From: Panax quinquefolius
Lineage: Eukaryota > Streptophyta > Magnoliopsida > Apiales > Araliaceae
NCBI GenBank assembly: GCA_020205615.1
Contig: CM035171.1
Coordinates: forward strand, 7,395,399 to 7,459,398
Length of the DNA stretch: 64,000 bases
Reading direction: 5' to 3'
The notes beneath the pieces were generated by a model that did not search any database, was not told where the DNA came from, and worked only from the letters and a program-made list of their open reading frames with translations. A program made the translations under genes and the position numbers. Shown in pieces: positions 1 to 10,718 of the stretch (positions are counted from its first letter, which is position 1; each line of letters opens with the position of its first letter).

Positions 1-756
1 GGAGGGGGGGGGGAGGGGGGGGGGGGGATTATTAGTTATTTTCATTTGGTTCATTATTTTTTTATTTATTCCTGGAAATACGTTAGATGGGCTGGTAGAT
101 CAGTCGGCTGTCCATTGGCTTTTTCACCCCTGAAGTCATGACTTTTCCTCTCACACTTGCTAAGGACAACATTCTTTCACCTAATTTTTTTTACAGGGGA
201 CAACTATGATGGAATAAAAATTGTATTAAGGATACAACTGAAACTAGGGGAAGAGTACAAGAACTATAAGAGTCATTTTGCTCCATTATTATTATTATTA
301 TTTTTTTTTTTTGGGGGGCAGGTTGGGTGCAGTTGTTGATTTGTACATACTTAAATACTGGAATATATGTTGTCAAGGTATCCTCATTGTCGCACCTCTG
401 TCGTCTATAATATTGTTTTTTTTGTTTTGGTTTTTGTGGCGGGGATTATTAGTTCTTTACATTTGTCTCGTTATTATTTTATTTATTCCTGGAAATACGT
501 AGAAGGGTTGGTAAATCAGTCGGCGTTCCATTGGATTCATATATTCTTTTCTACTGGTTGGAAAATTCATAAGAGGATTATTATAGCAAGTGTCTAGAAT
601 CAAGGGCCCAATTCAAGAAGTTGGTGTGTTTATAGGTAGGAGAGGGAGTAAGTACCAATTTTGAAAATAGAAATAGCTGAGAGCATTGCAAGAGCAGTAA
701 TTAAACAATTAATTGTAATATATTTATTATTATTTATAATTTTTGTTAGCTTATAG
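1..756. other. Probable intron or upstream sequence of the first gene, with a local duplication
   Basis: The window opens in a poly-G tract (1-27, only a few A interruptions). No convincing exon is visible before about 757. A stretch of about 95 bp at 24-120 is repeated in direct orientation at about 438-533; both contain the string TTTATTCCTGGAAATACGT followed by a GATGG/GAAGGG variant and CAGTCGGC. Polypyrimidine runs and short ORFs at 157-597 look like intron or spacer sequence, not protein. Confidence 0.5.
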
Positions 757-1092
757 TAGAAACGGTAGAAAATATAGAGTCTATAATTGCTGGTATGGAA
801 GTTGAAGTTGCTTCAAAGTTGATTGATCTGAATCTATGTTTTGTCTAATTTATATCCTGGGCTAGGGGTAGCTTTTGCATTAACTAATATAATTGTTGTT
901 GTGTGGTTTTGGCAGGAGAAGCAGTGGCAGAGACCGTGGCCGAAGGACGCGATTTGGTCATTTGAGAATACTCCAAAGGTTATTGGCAGTCCAATGCTGG
1001 ATGCTGTTTTAGATAATGCTCCACTGGACAAGGAGTTGGTGCATTGGTTGAAGCACAGACCTCCAATTTTCCAGGCCATGTGGGATAGGTAG
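757..1092 (+). CDS. 3' end of an unrecognised plant gene (last two exons)
   Basis: Two exons can be supported. The first follows a TTATAG acceptor at 756 and reads as VETVENIESIIAGMEVEV and onward, ending near 842. The second starts at 916 after a good branch-point-like ATTAACTAAT and the acceptor TTTTGGCAG. It encodes about 58 residues beginning EKQWQRPWPKDAIWSFENTP and ending in QAMWDR before a TAG at 1090-1092. The donor at 843 (GTCTAA) is weak but is the only nearby choice that keeps frame; the GT at 838 would create a stop at the junction. The C-terminus is rich in Trp, Pro and charged residues and looks like real protein, but I do not recognise the family. The 5' part of the gene lies outside the window. 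A likely poly(A) signal AATAAA sits at about 1368. Confidence 0.55.
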
Positions 1093-2454
1093 TTTGAGCA
1101 GGGAGCAACGCATTGTCAATATGACTGAGTAGGGATTTTTTTCTTATTGTTTCAGGGATGTTTTTTGATATTGGTTACAGCAGGCAGGCCCATTCTTTTT
1201 AGGGGTTTGGCTATTATTCCAGAGCACCACCCCTGCTGCTTTTCATCCTTGTGTACTGTACAGTTGTTTTTCCTGTGTTATTTTTAGGTTTGTAATATGT
1301 AATTCATTATTGGGTAGTTGCTGTGATTTTTAATCTTATAATGATGAGAAATGGAAAGGAGGAAAAAAATAAAAAATGTTGATCAGTAGACTGTTTTATC
1401 TTTTTGAAGTCTCATGCATGCTCAATGTGTTACTTTGTTCTTAAAAGTTGTGCTTGCAAACTGGTAATTTAATTATGTTTTAACCTTTTTCTTCAGTGTG
1501 GATTAACAGATAAAAGTTGGGTGCTTGTGTTACTTGTGGCTTTACGTAGAGTGCAGGTTTAGGAGATAAATGCACGAATTGACATGTTCAAAGTACTACT
1601 AGTAATACTTGAACTTACTTAAATGAGGTTGGGTGTGATTGGTTTATTTATTAGTAATTTATTTGAGTTCTGAAAGAAAATTTCATGTCTTGGGTTTAAT
1701 AACATATACTTACTGTAGTAGTAGTAGTAGGAGTAGTAGGAGTAGAGTAGCTGTTTGTTTAGATAATCGAGTCATTCTTAACCGACTAACTACTCGCATC
1801 CATCCTTGAGGTTATGAATCACTTAAATTTAAGTATAATTATGTTCATAAACACGATACACTCGTTATTTTTGTCATTTAATTTCGTTTTTGTTATAGAA
1901 ATATATTAAACAAACTAATGCATGCATGTATGACCATAATTTTAAATCCAAAATTCAATTTCACTTATATTTATTTGTTTTTTCTAATTTTATTATCAAG
2001 TATCGCAGTTTTGGGTACACTATCGGTTACTAGGGCCATACACGTAAATTTACTTGGTTAATAAACCATTCCTTTACACTTTACCCTCCCCCCGACAAAA
2101 TTCAGAGTGCCAGAGCCAGTAAGCCACACGCCTTCCTCCACCCGTTGGATCAAATTCTTTTATACGGTAATTCCAATAACCGCGAAAATTAATTTCATGG
2201 AATATTCAGGAGACACCCAGCTAAACAAAATCAGTACGTTGCTTTAACCTGAAAACGGCAAGTGCCACCGGCACTTTCGGTTTTTCAGGGAGTGCACATT
2301 TGTAGCAGATTAATTAGTGCTTTTCACTTGTAAAAAATAAAATATTTATTTCAATTAAAATTTTATAAAATTCAATAATTTAAATGTAATTTATATATAT
2401 AATTAAATTATATTTAAATAACTGAATTTTATAAAAAATTTAATTAAAATAAAT
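1093..2454. other. 3' UTR and AT-rich spacer upstream of the bHLH gene
   Basis: The 3' UTR of the preceding gene probably runs to about 1390. The rest is AT-rich. It contains a degenerate GTA/GGA trinucleotide run (about 1715-1748) and a long AT-rich palindrome (2341-2456, listed separately). No ORF with recognisable protein content is seen. Confidence 0.5.
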
Positions 2455-2456
2455 AC
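2341..2456. repeat. AT-rich palindromic MITE-like element
   Basis: The left arm (2341-2393) and right arm (2401-2456) are near-perfect inverted copies meeting at about 2397. Each arm contains the motif ATTTATTTYAATTAAA next to TTTTATAAAATTCA. The arm ends resemble those of the longer palindrome at 30430-30670, suggesting one family of non-autonomous elements. No coding content. Confidence 0.6.
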
Positions 2457-2729
2457 TGTTCCACAATAAGTGCTTTTTTAGGTTTAATATTTTTTTCCAA
2501 AATAAGTGATGTGCTAGAACTCCATTACAATTTTTGTAATATTTTTTCATATATGCCCTTATACATTCAATGGTATTTATTGCATCTTACTATCACTACA
2601 ATTAAATGACACTCATTAACTCTTCAACTTCAAAAAAAATATATTAAAAGTATTTTTATTATTTTAACTTGTATATTAATATATGTGATTTAAGTTAAAA
2701 AAAACACTTATTCTGGGGGGAGGTAGTAT
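2455..2729. mobile_element. Degenerate Stowaway-type MITE
   Basis: The right end reads AATAAGTG-like sequence followed by a GGGGGGAGGTAGTA terminus (2700-2728). Its reverse complement matches the left end TACTGTTCCACAATAAGTGC at 2455. Flanking TA dinucleotides fit Stowaway (Tc1/mariner-type) target duplication. The terminal repeats are imperfect, so this is an old copy. It lies about 130 bp upstream of the G-box of the bHLH gene. Confidence 0.5.
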
Positions 2730-2861
2730 TTGGACCGCTCGGTAATATAATGTCGGACTGGTGCAGTATACGTCTTTTTTTGTTTCATCTTTTATAGCCG
2801 CCTTACACCCTCTCCCCGATAAAGATTGTACGTACGGTTACAATACCCTCTCCCCAAACGC

Positions 2862-2957
2862 CACGTGCATTCTCTCTCCAACTAATTACATATATCTCTA
2901 TCTATTCATCAAGATAATACATATATCCACTCCCTGTAGGCTGCAGCCTCTATATAC
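2862..2957 (+). promoter_or_regulatory. Putative bHLH gene promoter: G-box and TATA box
   Basis: A perfect G-box CACGTG lies at 2862-2867 and a TATA box (TATATAC) at 2951-2957, about 60 bp before the start codon at 3013, giving a predicted short 5' UTR. The region between is pyrimidine-rich (CTCTCTCC), common in plant core promoters. Confidence 0.45.
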
Positions 2958-3012
2958 ATACACACACATTGCCTTACGTTTGTAGAGATTTGTTTAGTTG
3001 TATCTTAGCAAT

Positions 3013-4023
3013 ATGGATAGAGATTTTCAGTGTGTGTTTAATAGTACCGACGTATCTTCCCCTGCCGACGATCCTTATACTATCTACTCTGGTATGAGTT
3101 TTCAGTCCTTGCTGAGCATTAATGACGAGGAAACTCTGCTGCCACTCCTTGACTACGCCTGCGGAACAACCTCCTCTCCGGTTACAGATTCACCGGCAAC
3201 TTTCGGCAATGATTTCTCGCCGATTCAGGATAATCACAAGCTGCCTCGTCTTGATGATCAGAAGCTCAAGTCAATCGATTTCATGGCCGATGAAAAGCTT
3301 AAAATGCCCAAACACGAGTCGTTGAACAACGATTTTGTGTTCAATCAGGTGTCCGCCGAAGCTTTTAACTTCTCGGAAATCTCACATCCTTCGACTGAAT
3401 ATTCCACCAGCTGCTTCCACCAGTTACCGGAGCTGTGCACTCTCCAAAATGTTGTTCAAAACGAGTCGGATCTTGTCTCTGAGTCATCTCGGAAGCGAGT
3501 CAAATCGCTTTCGCCTCCGACCGATGATCCGTATTCTCTGGAATCAATTTACATCGGAAACTTCCAGATGTCGAAGTTCTTAGCCTCGCCGGAGGTTCAA
3601 GCAACTAATGGTCCGGAAACGGTGCGGCGGACTTCAATGGCTCGCCAAAGAACTCAGAAGCTCGGCGAGAAGACTCGGTGCTTGCAGAAGGTTTTGCCCT
3701 GCGACAAGAAGATGGACATGACGACGATGCTTGAGGAGGCGTACAAGTACGTCAAGTTCCTCCAGGCGCAAGTTAGCATCCTGAAGGCCATGCCTCACCA
3801 TTCATCTCCGAATAGTTTTCTGAGTCGAAACCCTAGCAATGTGGATGTGTTTGGTGGTGGATTGGGAAGGCTGAACAGGAGCCAGCTTTTGCAGGTTCTG
3901 GTGAACTCGCCGGTGGCTCAGACGATAATGTATTCCCAGGGCTTGTGCATTTTCTCGATCGAACAGTTGGCTTTGCTCAAGGAGATAATCGCTGGTTTTT
4001 TCTCAACAGAGAATGCTTATTGA
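3013..4023 (+). CDS. Atypical bHLH transcription factor (bHLH52/53-like)
   Basis: Intronless, 336 residues. The start chosen is the first in-frame ATG (3013), about 60 bp after a TATA box; the same frame extends five codons upstream without an ATG. The N-terminal two thirds is acidic and Ser/Pro-rich with no fold I recognise. Residues about 205-258 form a helix-loop-helix with the loop and second helix typical of plant bHLH (KKMDMTTMLEEAYKYVKFLQ), best matching Arabidopsis bHLH52/bHLH53 from memory. The basic region reads MARQRTQKLGEK: the His and Glu that contact an E-box in canonical members are both Gln here. The protein probably dimerises through the HLH, but canonical E-box binding is doubtful. 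It presumably acts in the nucleus. Identification of the bHLH fold is firm; the exact orthologue is not. Confidence 0.88.
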   Translation: MDRDFQCVFNSTDVSSPADDPYTIYSGMSFQSLLSINDEETLLPLLDYACGTTSSPVTDSPATFGNDFSPIQDNHKLPRLDDQKLKSIDFMADEKLKMPKHESLNNDFVFNQVSAEAFNFSEISHPSTEYSTSCFHQLPELCTLQNVVQNESDLVSESSRKRVKSLSPPTDDPYSLESIYIGNFQMSKFLASPEVQATNGPETVRRTSMARQRTQKLGEKTRCLQKVLPCDKKMDMTTMLEEAYKYVKFLQAQVSILKAMPHHSSPNSFLSRNPSNVDVFGGGLGRLNRSQLLQVLVNSPVAQTIMYSQGLCIFSIEQLALLKEIIAGFFSTENAY

Positions 4024-6394
4024 TTCTCTTTTGAAGCTTCTCTATTAATGGATATTCTCTGTCTTAGCGTTTCTCTCTTACGTCGTTTTACTTTTTGCTA
4101 CACGTGTATTGCACGCGCGTCTTTCAGTTTGTAGTTTCACGGGGAAGGGGTCCTTATGCTAATGATTTTGGGGGGTTTTATAGGGTCAATCAACCTCAAA
4201 AATAGACAGTTGTGAATTAAGAATGAATTGCGTGATATTTTTTTAGTTGTTATAACATAGTTACGGTTTGTTATTAGTTTCCTGTTTTCAGTTCGTCGGA
4301 AAAAATTGAATATATATATATATATATTTTATTCATGTCTTCTTTTTTAAGTGAGCGAATTAATTAATGTTACGTTTGAATAAGAATGAAATTGAAAATA
4401 GAAAAAATGAAAAAATTATATTTGGTTGTTCAATTGAAATAAAATAAATTATTCTTATTTTTTAAAATTTATAAGTTTTATTCTTTTTAAAAAAAATGAC
4501 TCAAATAAAATGAAATATTCCCTTAACCGAACATTAAGGGAAGTAGTATTGTTAGTTACGTGAAGTGAAGGCAGTGAGTAATTAATGTTTTGATATATAT
4601 GTATACGGATCCAGTTTACAAGTTCCGTATCTTGTAGGTTAACTTAACGGTGATTGCTGTGCAATATTCTATTTGTCCTTAATTATTTAACGTTTTAGAG
4701 GTGCACACAAAAATTAAGATAATGATTGGAAAATATTAAATATAGTATTCAATTGTTTATAATATCCTTATATTTTTTGTTGGGATAATGAGAGTTTTGT
4801 TAGGATAAGGAGAGAGGACGAGTTTAAAGTACCAAAAAAAAATAGGTAGAGTAATGAGGGGTAATTTTGAAAAAATTATCATTAATTCTCTTAGATTTGA
4901 ATAAATGTCAATTAATTAGAGACAAATAAAAAACTCTAAAACGTCATTTAAATAGGGACGGGGGAGTAAATGATAGTATTAAATGACTTTCTTAATTCAT
5001 GTGCAAAAAATTTAAACGATATTTATTTAGAAATGGAGGGAGTAATCTTTTAAGACAGAGGAAGTATTAATTTTAATGAATGCCTTTGGGGTTTAGGTCT
5101 CCTAATAATTTCCTGTTCAGAATTTCACGAGAACATATCGGAATAATTGACTAACTAATCAATTAGTTGAATACAACTATGACACTAGCCAATGAAGATG
5201 TGCATAATTTGTTGTGCAATGTTAATTCCACTCTTGTTGAAATTATTTTATTTTTGGTACATAGAAGGGGCCTAGCCCATAAAATAAACCACAGTTTAGT
5301 CCATTCTATGCAGGAAGTCAGGAAATTATATAGTTTCCTGACTATATGGGTACTTTATATAAGTATACAATATTTATAATATTTAGAAAGTAATTACATT
5401 ATTAGTGTATTCATAAAATATTTATATAATTAATACACTTTCTATATTTATTTACAATATTAGTGCAATTAAGATTCCTTAATTTAGGAAATTAGTATAT
5501 GATTCAATTCATAATAATAAGAAAACCTAAAATCAAGGAGAAATAACTAACATAATTAATAATTCAAATATCTTGGATCTAACAAACAAAACAAATTCAA
5601 ATTCAAAATTATAATTAAAATTCAAATATTCCAAGTTTTGCAACGTCATCTTCCTCCTCCCCTTCGCCGGTCATCTTCCTCATCCCCATCATCATCACCA
5701 CACACTTCTTCATCAGCCGCTTCAACACCATGGACGCCATAGCATAGTACATTATTATTATGACGAAGGTTGATTTAGTCCAAAAATTAAAAGGAGAAAA
5801 AGATAAATTTTAGTGTAATTGGTATCTAAATATTTATACTGAAAGTGTCGTTTTAGTTTTTGTGGGTGAATCAATAGAAATTCGGTCTTGATTAGTATCA
5901 AAACTTTCAAATGTAACAATTTTAGTTTTTGTTGGTTACATTTGTATTAAAGTTTAATTTCCAACCGCACTTATTAAAAAAATCTATACGGTTTGCTTAT
6001 TACCAACGATAAATAACATTTTAAAATAAATTATTATGAATATGATGCAGATTGGTAGCCAAACCTTCCATGACTGAAAACAACCAACCAATGAAGGCTT
6101 TATTACCAAACGCATCACATTCAAAATAAATTGGTAATTTAATAAAACTGAATTAATTACTTTGATATGAAGATTTTGTTACGAATTTAATACTTTAATA
6201 CTTCTTCCTCAGTTTCTCCGCATTGACCAAAAGATTCTCCCTCGTAATCAGTTCGAACGAGTATTATGCTAAAAAAAATCAAATAAAGTATTTCCTCTGG
6301 GCCAAAATACTATAGAAGAAGAAATACAAGTGAAAGACCCAATTTCACTATAACATTACTCTCCCTCTCGCTGACTTTCTCTCTCTAAATTGTC
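4024..6394. other. Spacer with MITE remnants, no gene
   Basis: AT-rich 3' flank of the bHLH gene. Two right-hand Stowaway-like termini are visible, GGGACGGGGGAGTAA ending at about 4968 and AAATGGAGGGAGTAA ending at 5044, without clear left partners. A sequence around 4375-4530 (ATTTGGTTGTTCAATTGAAA and CCGAACATTAAGGG) resembles other short non-autonomous elements. One arm of the inverted repeat flanking the ZIP fragment lies at 5388-5506. No ORF here has protein-like content. Confidence 0.5.
5388..5506 (+). repeat. Left arm of inverted repeat flanking the ZIP fragment
   Basis: The reverse complement of this segment matches 6799-6903 over about 105-119 bp with small indels. Both share TTAATTGCACTAATATTGTAA-like and TATAAATATTTTATGA-like blocks on opposite strands. 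The two arms enclose the truncated ZIP transporter exon. Confidence 0.6.
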
Positions 6395-6685
6395 ATGAAT
6401 TTGTGCGCAACAGACATGGCTCGAGAACTTTCATGTCGCGACAGTCGAGCCGCGGCTCACCTAAAGCTCATATCAATCTTCGTCATCTTCTCCACCAGCG
6501 TGGTCGGCATCTCGCTGCCGGTGATTCTAGCGCGTTTCTTCCAAGGTAAGTCGGCTTACGACAAAGCCGTCCTCGTAATCAAGTGCTTCACGACGGGCGT
6601 AATTCTATCCACTTCACTTGTTCACGTGCTTTTCCCGATGCATTCAACGCTCTTGCCGACTATGGATATGTCTCGGTAGCACTTG
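6395..6685 (+). pseudogene. ZIP family metal transporter, first-exon fragment with frameshift
   Basis: From the ATG at 6395 the frame encodes about 88 residues that match the N-terminus of plant ZIP/IRT Zn2+ and Fe2+ transporters: CRDSRAAAHLKL, then transmembrane segment 1 (FVIFSTSVVGISLPVILARFF) and segment 2 with the family motif CFTTGVILSTSLVHVL. Right after HVL the expected continuation PDAFNALADY is present but in another frame (6641-6670). A length change in the CTTTTCCC run therefore breaks the gene, and the original frame stops at 6679. Homology ends soon after and no further ZIP exons (histidine-rich loop, segments 3-8) follow. The coding sequence is otherwise little decayed, so truncation looks fairly recent. 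Closest by eye to ZIP4/ZIP6/ZIP11-type members. Confidence 0.8.
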
Positions 6686-7072
6686 GAACAGAAGATGAGA
6701 TGAACACGTTGATGACAGAAGGACAGAAAACACGTTGATGACAGAACACTTAATTTAATAAGTAAACTAATACTAATCCTCTAAATTAAGGAATCTTAAT
6801 TGTATACTAATTCCTTAAATTAAGGAATTCTAATTGCACTAATATTGTAAAAAATATATTAATTGTATAAATATTTTATGAGTGCCCTATTGTTGTAATT
6901 ATTTTTAAAAATGTAATAAAATATGTAATTGATCCAACTATATAGGAAGTGCCTGAGAGGCCCATTAGGTGAAATGAACTAACTAGTAAAAGAGTTTGGG
7001 CCTGATACCCAACTTTCCAAAGCTACATCTTTCTCCAGAGTAATAATTTTCAAATGGCACGAGGTTAGCTTG

Positions 7073-7126
<54 letters not shown>

Positions 7127-7635
7127 TTTATGTTCAATTATGAGTGTTAATAATCTCAATATATGGCTTTATTAGTCTCATTTAATTATTTTCACATCCT
7201 AATTAAATTGATTAATCAGCATAGAAAACCCTATTAAGAGTCAAACAAAAGGGCCCTTTATTATTTCCAGCGATGATATTCATTGAATTCACCTTTTAAC
7301 ATCAAGTTGCCACTATATTAGCTGGTTTATACCCTACTTTCCTTCTCACTCCCACCAAAGGAATCTAAAAAAAATAAAAGGAGGCACTACCACACTATAC
7401 TACATACCAAAGTAAAATAAAGGTAAGTTAGTACTTGCATCATCCACCCCCTAATATCTTTACCAATATTTACTTGCTAACTTATACATACCTACCTACC
7501 TACCTACCTACACAATATATATATATATATTCTTACTTCACTCTCTTCACATATGCCTAGTCGTAATTAAACCCTGTTTCTTCTTCTTGTTTGAGATCCT
7601 CATAATATATATATATATATATATATTCCAGTAAA
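6686..7635. other. Spacer with AT microsatellites
   Basis: Starts with a short direct repeat AACACGTTGATGACAGAA (about 6703 and 6731), then the second inverted-repeat arm (6799-6903), a long (AT)n tract at about 7075-7127, a (CCTA)n run at about 7490-7512, and further (TA)n runs at 7518-7530 and 7606-7626 directly before the DUF1218 start codon. No coding content. Confidence 0.6.
6799..6903 (-). repeat. Right arm of inverted repeat flanking the ZIP fragment
   Basis: Inverted partner of 5388-5506. Together the arms could be two independent copies of one small repeat, or the ends of an element that captured the ZIP exon. I do not see a clear target-site duplication or Mutator-type terminus. 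Confidence 0.55.
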
Positions 7636-8347
7636 ATGGGCAAAATGGTTGGTGTTTTTGTGTGTTTTAATCATAGCAGTAGATATAATTGCTGGAATTC
7701 TGGGGATTAAAGCCGAAGCGGCTCAAAACCAGGTACAAGAACACATCTATCTTGTTCTCTCAAGTCTTATCTATAAAATTAAAATATTTATGTGCATAAT
7801 TTCATCATCAGGTGAAGCATTTACGGCTATGGATATTTGAGTGCAAAGAACCAAGTCATGAAGCCTTCACCTTAGGGTTAGCTGCAGCCGTGCTTCTAGC
7901 TGTAGCCCATGTGCTTACAAACTTGCTTGGTGGGTGCAATGTTTGTACTCCACAAGATCTTGAAAAAGCTTCTCCTAATAGGCAATTATCAATAGCCTGC
8001 CTCCTCCTTACATGGTATGTATGCACATCACATTTTTTTCATATGTCAAGAGAGTGAAGTAAGAATATATATAAAAATAATTATGGACTTTACTGAACTT
8101 GATAAATAATTGATCATCATGTGATGTGAAATTCATATCTGATTAAAGTATTCTACGATTGATCAGGATTATACTGGCCGTCGGATTATCCATGCTAGTA
8201 ATTGGGACAACATCAAACAGAAAGTCAAGGGCTTCATGTGGTTTCACACATCACCATTTTCTATCAATTGGAGGGATTCTTTGCATGGTTCATAGCCTCT
8301 TTTCTATGGCCTATTACGTGACTGCCACTGCTGCCCTCACCGAGTAA
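7636..8347 (+). CDS. DUF1218 membrane protein (three exons, one-base frame error in exon 1)
   Basis: Exons 7636-7732, 7812-8014 and 8167-8347, all with GT-AG borders (donors AG|GTACAAG and TG|GTATGT, phases 0 and 2). The product is about 159 residues with four hydrophobic segments, including IIAVDIIAGILGIKAEAAQN near the N-terminus, FTLGLAAAVLLAVAHVLTNL, a third around IILAVGLSMLVIG, and a C-terminal segment preceded by SRASCGFTHHHFLSIGGILC. These match the plant DUF1218 family (about 160-190 residues), some of whose members (MWL1/MWL2) influence secondary-wall lignin. The ATG at 7636 reads MGKMVGVF, but an extra T in the TTTTT run at 7655-7659 throws it out of frame with the rest of exon 1. 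Removing one T gives the expected family N-terminus. Splice sites and all downstream codons are intact, so I read this as a probable sequence error. Possible alternative: a recent null allele. Confidence 0.82.
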
Positions 8348-10718
8348 ATAAAGGAATGGAGAATTATTATTATTATTATTTAATCTTCAACTTCACCTTC
8401 ACCTTCACCTTCACCTTCACCTTCAATCTTGGATAGGTTAACCATCCCTTTTCAAGCTAAAATAACTGTAGATCCTCCTACTAGTACTAGTAGAGTAGTA
8501 GTACTCTCTCCATCCCAAGATAAAAGTCATGGTAGACTTTTCATTAAGAAGATAAATAAAATGACAAAATTACCTATAATAATGTCATTAAATATGGAGA
8601 GAAAATTAGAATAAGAAAAGTATGATATATTTAATATTACGGATATAATAGGAAAATATGTGTAAAAATTTGGTTATTAAAGAAAAATAGACATTTAACA
8701 TGTGACTACCCAAAATAGTAATAAAGACTTACTTCAGTAAGGAGAATTCATAAATTAGTCAAGCTAAATCCCATCTCTTTCTGTGACTGATTATTGTCAA
8801 GTTTTCTGCTAATCATGCATTTGGGAACAAAAATACTAAGTATACAACATTCTTTGTGGAATAGAGAGGGCTTAGCTTATATACTGTTAATTTTTTTGGT
8901 TCTGAATCAACCTCCATGGCTAATACGCATAAGAAAACATGTATTAAATCGATTCTTGTTACTGAATACTTCAAGGATGGAATTCATAGCTCAACTTTTT
9001 TATAACATGAGTCAACATAATTTAGACCTATATCTAAAATAAAAGTACAAGTCCAAAATTCAAACTATTAAATTACCATTCAACCATACAAATATCTCTT
9101 ATTCTCAATAATACTTAAACCAACTCCTTATTAATTTTACCATAGTTAAAAACCCACCTATTAGACTTCTTCCCATAACCAAATAAACCCAGAGATCAAA
9201 ATCCATGCTATAATAAACGGAAAATAAACTCTCAAATCGGTTAAATGACATTCTCGAATATCCTCCAATCTCGAGGAGAATCAATGAAAACTGGGCTCAA
9301 CTTGCTTGGTTTTGCACCAAGTTCTCTTCTTTAATGCATACAATTTGTTGGAAAACCAAATGCTCCCAAACAATCCATTTACCTTGTCTACCACGTCTCC
9401 TCCCTGTGATGTCTGGCCTGATTAGCGTTGTAATTCGCCAATTACCAGAGAAAGGGGAAAGAATTAACTATTGTGTGTTACAGGCTCCTCAATTATCAGA
9501 GAAGGGGAAAGAATTACCTATTGCATGCCACACGCTCAAGGGGCCGACATTGGAAGACATGAAGTTGACTTGGTTTTGACCCATAAATAGTTATATTTTG
9601 CCACAACAATATCCATGCATTTCCTCATCCCTTTGCCCAAAAAGGTGCATATAAGGAAATTTAATCATCATCACTCCAAGTTTATCTACGTTTAGATTGA
9701 AAGTATATCTACTTTTAGATTGAAGGAATAGAATTAAGGTAGGAATGTAAAAAAAAAGCTATGGAATCACAACTCTTGCAAGGAATGAAAATCTAGACTG
9801 GTTTATTCCATTCTAATGGAACAATCAAACACTTTTTTTTTCCGTTCCATGGGAATGAGCCATTCCATTCCTACTTTGATTTTGATTTGTACAATCCAAA
9901 TGCGGCATTAGTTATAAACTTTTCACCTTCAAGTTGCAGACAATACAAGACAAACTCACTTAACTATTCATCGAGTGGTCCTAGTTTAATGAATCATGAT
10001 AGAATGCAAGGGTCTTGTAAATGACTTCACTTTTGAAAAAAGCATGTCTATTGACGGGATAGAAGGGAAATTCAAATTGGGAAACAGTAAATTTCAGATA
10101 TGTAGAAACATTGATTACAGTGTGTATCATCACTGGAATTTTAATGGAATATTTGTTTAAGAAACAATATGAGCAAGTGTTTATTTGTTTATAAAATTTC
10201 AAGAATCAATATCTCACGCAGAATTCAATTGTGTGGAGACCTCTCAAGTTTCTTAACAATTTGACTGCAGTGATAATTGTGCTGCTTCTGTCTCATTGTT
10301 CTTATTGAATTATTCTTGAGAAATTTTCTCTTGTTTCCTGTGGTGGTAAAGATGTACGTGAGAAAGGACACAAGAAAACCTATTACTAGAACTCACTTAT
10401 TAACAGGACTGACAGAACAACGAAAACAGATCATCCATGTACAGAGCAAACACAAAAACACAAGCACATACTAAATTGCAAAATCAAATATTTGAAAACA
10501 TTAAACTAAGTTTGGGACATAATGAAAACCAAATACATATAACTTAATGGCCTGATTTTAGAGCTAAATAATAAGCATATAACAGCTTTTAACCAAAATT
10601 CTGAAGCCATGAAACATAACAAAACAATGGCCCTTCAGATTAAACTTACTATCTTAATATAATGCATCATTAAATCTTAAACTAACAATTACCTCAGCCA
10701 CGATTAAGAGTTTGAAGG
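8348..10718. other. Spacer between DUF1218 and GeBP genes
   Basis: Begins with a hexanucleotide (CTTCAC)n run at about 8385-8425. A Stowaway-like left end (ACTCTCTCCATCCCAAGA) starts near 8499 without a clear right end. A 34-bp segment containing TCAGAGAAGGGGAAAGAATTA is repeated at about 9438-9471 and 9490-9525. CATTCC/GGAATG-rich inverted sequence at about 9715-9890 looks like a degraded MITE. The 81-codon ORF at 9334-9579 is not recognisable protein. Confidence 0.5.

Noticed and set aside
9334..9579. 81-codon ORF with a repeated SEKGKE-like segment
   Set aside because: No recognisable domain and no splice or promoter context; part of it is a short direct repeat.
10277..10474. 65-codon ORF downstream of the GeBP-like gene
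   Set aside because: No recognisable motif, and it lies in the AT-rich 3' flank of a gene on the other strand.
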